This document shows positions 63,165 to 64,000 of a stretch of 64,000 bases of DNA, one piece after another (the first letter of the stretch is position 1; each line of letters begins with the position of its first letter). The notes under the pieces were generated by a model. It was given only the letters and a program-made list of their open reading frames with translations. It was not told the DNA's origin and did not search any database. A program made the position numbers and the translations under genes. Source of the stretch: Casuarius casuarius (Eukaryota > Chordata > Aves > Casuariiformes > Casuariidae); NCBI GenBank assembly GCA_003342895.1, contig PTFA01000028.1:4424433-4488432 (forward strand). The letters are read 5' to 3'.

Positions 63165-64000
63165 GTCTTTTTAAAGACCAAATTTCAGCCACCTGCAATC
63201 AGTTGTGTAAGAGGGGCAACTCCCAAGGAAGAAAACTGCAGCTGCATCCACTTATTTTGCCCTAGCAAGTAGATTCTCAGCTGATATGGAACAACAGAGC
63301 CTATTGCACTTAGTGGTATAATTTTACAACAGCTGAGGACATGTGCTTGAGACTTTAAATGAGCCTTCAGTGGAAAGTTGTGTTTCTCTTTAGCTGGTTG
63401 GCTAAATAAGGACATGTCTGTAAAATTGCAAATGTTGCAACAAGGCAGCTGGAGAGGAAGATAGAAGGAGCTGTTGCTCAGAGCACAGGTATTTTAGGGG
63501 GAAAGACAAGCAGTAGGGGTCTTGTGAGAAATTGGTGGAAATAATTCTGGCTTTATAATAATATGCTGGCTTTAAATGACAAGCTCTGCCCTCAGGTACT
63601 GATTGAGTTCATGGGCTGCATATCAAATTGTCATAGTGTAACTCTCAGACTCTTGTCTATGGAGTCTGCATTTGATCTCTGTGGGTTATAATGACTGTAC
63701 ATTCAGAGCAGTTGCACAAACTCACAAATGCACTGTGTGGAAATGTGAAATAAGGTTATGGCAGGAAAAATGTGGGAGAACATGCCACCAAGAGCAGCTG
63801 AAGCACCTGGAGTACTAGGGAAGGCTATGCTTGGGGAGCTGAAAAAAGGCAGGAACCTGAGAAAGCTAAGGAAAGATGGATTTTTTTCCTGGCTCCAGCT
63901 AGGGACACAGCATGGCAGCAGTGACTAGGCCTCTGTGGCTGATGTGTGGGAGGTGCAGAGACGGAGAGCTCTGTCCTATTAAGCCATTAGTAGCTTGGCT
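62906..64000. other. Right-hand spacer with A43 run, no gene recognised
   Basis: AT-rich sequence containing the long A run at 63118-63160. No exon or repeat family was recognised up to the window edge. Confidence 0.55.
63118..63160. repeat. A43 homopolymer
   Basis: Forty-three consecutive A, with no AATAAA in the preceding 100 bases and no gene-like sequence upstream, so it is probably an expanded mononucleotide repeat rather than a retrocopy tail. Length is likely unreliable in the assembly. Confidence 0.9.

Noticed and set aside
1..64000. tRNA, rRNA, snRNA, CRISPR or bacterial-type operon features
   Set aside because: I looked for tRNA T-loop motifs, snRNA-like starts and regularly spaced repeats and found none; split genes and CR1 remnants show vertebrate DNA.

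Overview
This is a window of vertebrate nuclear DNA, most likely from a bird. The evidence is: genes split by GT-AG introns, CpG islands, AT-rich spacers with low repeat content, and CR1-type LINE fragments as the only interspersed repeats I could recognise. Three protein-coding genes are supported, all on the + strand: the 3' half of F2R (thrombin receptor, PAR1; 1-722), the complete coding region of F2RL1 (PAR2; exons 27451-27532 and 32109-33214) and the coding exons of S100Z (56690-56830 and 58097-58255). The same order and orientation, F2R-F2RL1-S100Z, occurs on human chromosome 5q13, where CRHBP follows. I saw no CRHBP exon before the right edge.

Layout. 1-1440: end of F2R and its 3'UTR. 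1440-26880: spacer of about 25 kb holding a CTCF-like site (about 4310), an orphan CpG island (about 6400-7140), an antisense old CR1 remnant (about 9755-10095), a small GC-rich patch (about 13190-13400) and simple repeats. 26880-28143: CpG-island promoter and exon 1 of F2RL1. 28144-28704: retrocopy-like segment with AATAAA and a 12-A tail inside F2RL1 intron 1. 32109-33845: F2RL1 exon 2 and 3'UTR. 33850-56670: spacer with two long antisense CR1 reverse-transcriptase remnants (about 37610-38700 and 47865-48830) and one sense CR1 3' end (about 52910-53196). 56673-59424: S100Z. 59425-64000: downstream spacer with a compact candidate regulatory element at 62766-62905 (CRE inside a 38-bp inverted repeat, plus PBX/MEIS-type sites) and a 43-A run.

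How the genes relate. F2R and F2RL1 are tandem paralogues: G-protein-coupled receptors activated when a protease cuts their N-terminus and exposes a tethered ligand. The F2RL1 product is 395 aa with a cut site after Arg38 and the tethered ligand SFIGHI. S100Z is an unrelated small EF-hand calcium-binding protein. This is ordinary syntenic vertebrate DNA. I found no new multi-gene system. The items most worth checking are the palindromic CRE/PBX-MEIS cluster, the intronic retrocopy, the orphan CpG island and two ligand-related differences in F2RL1.
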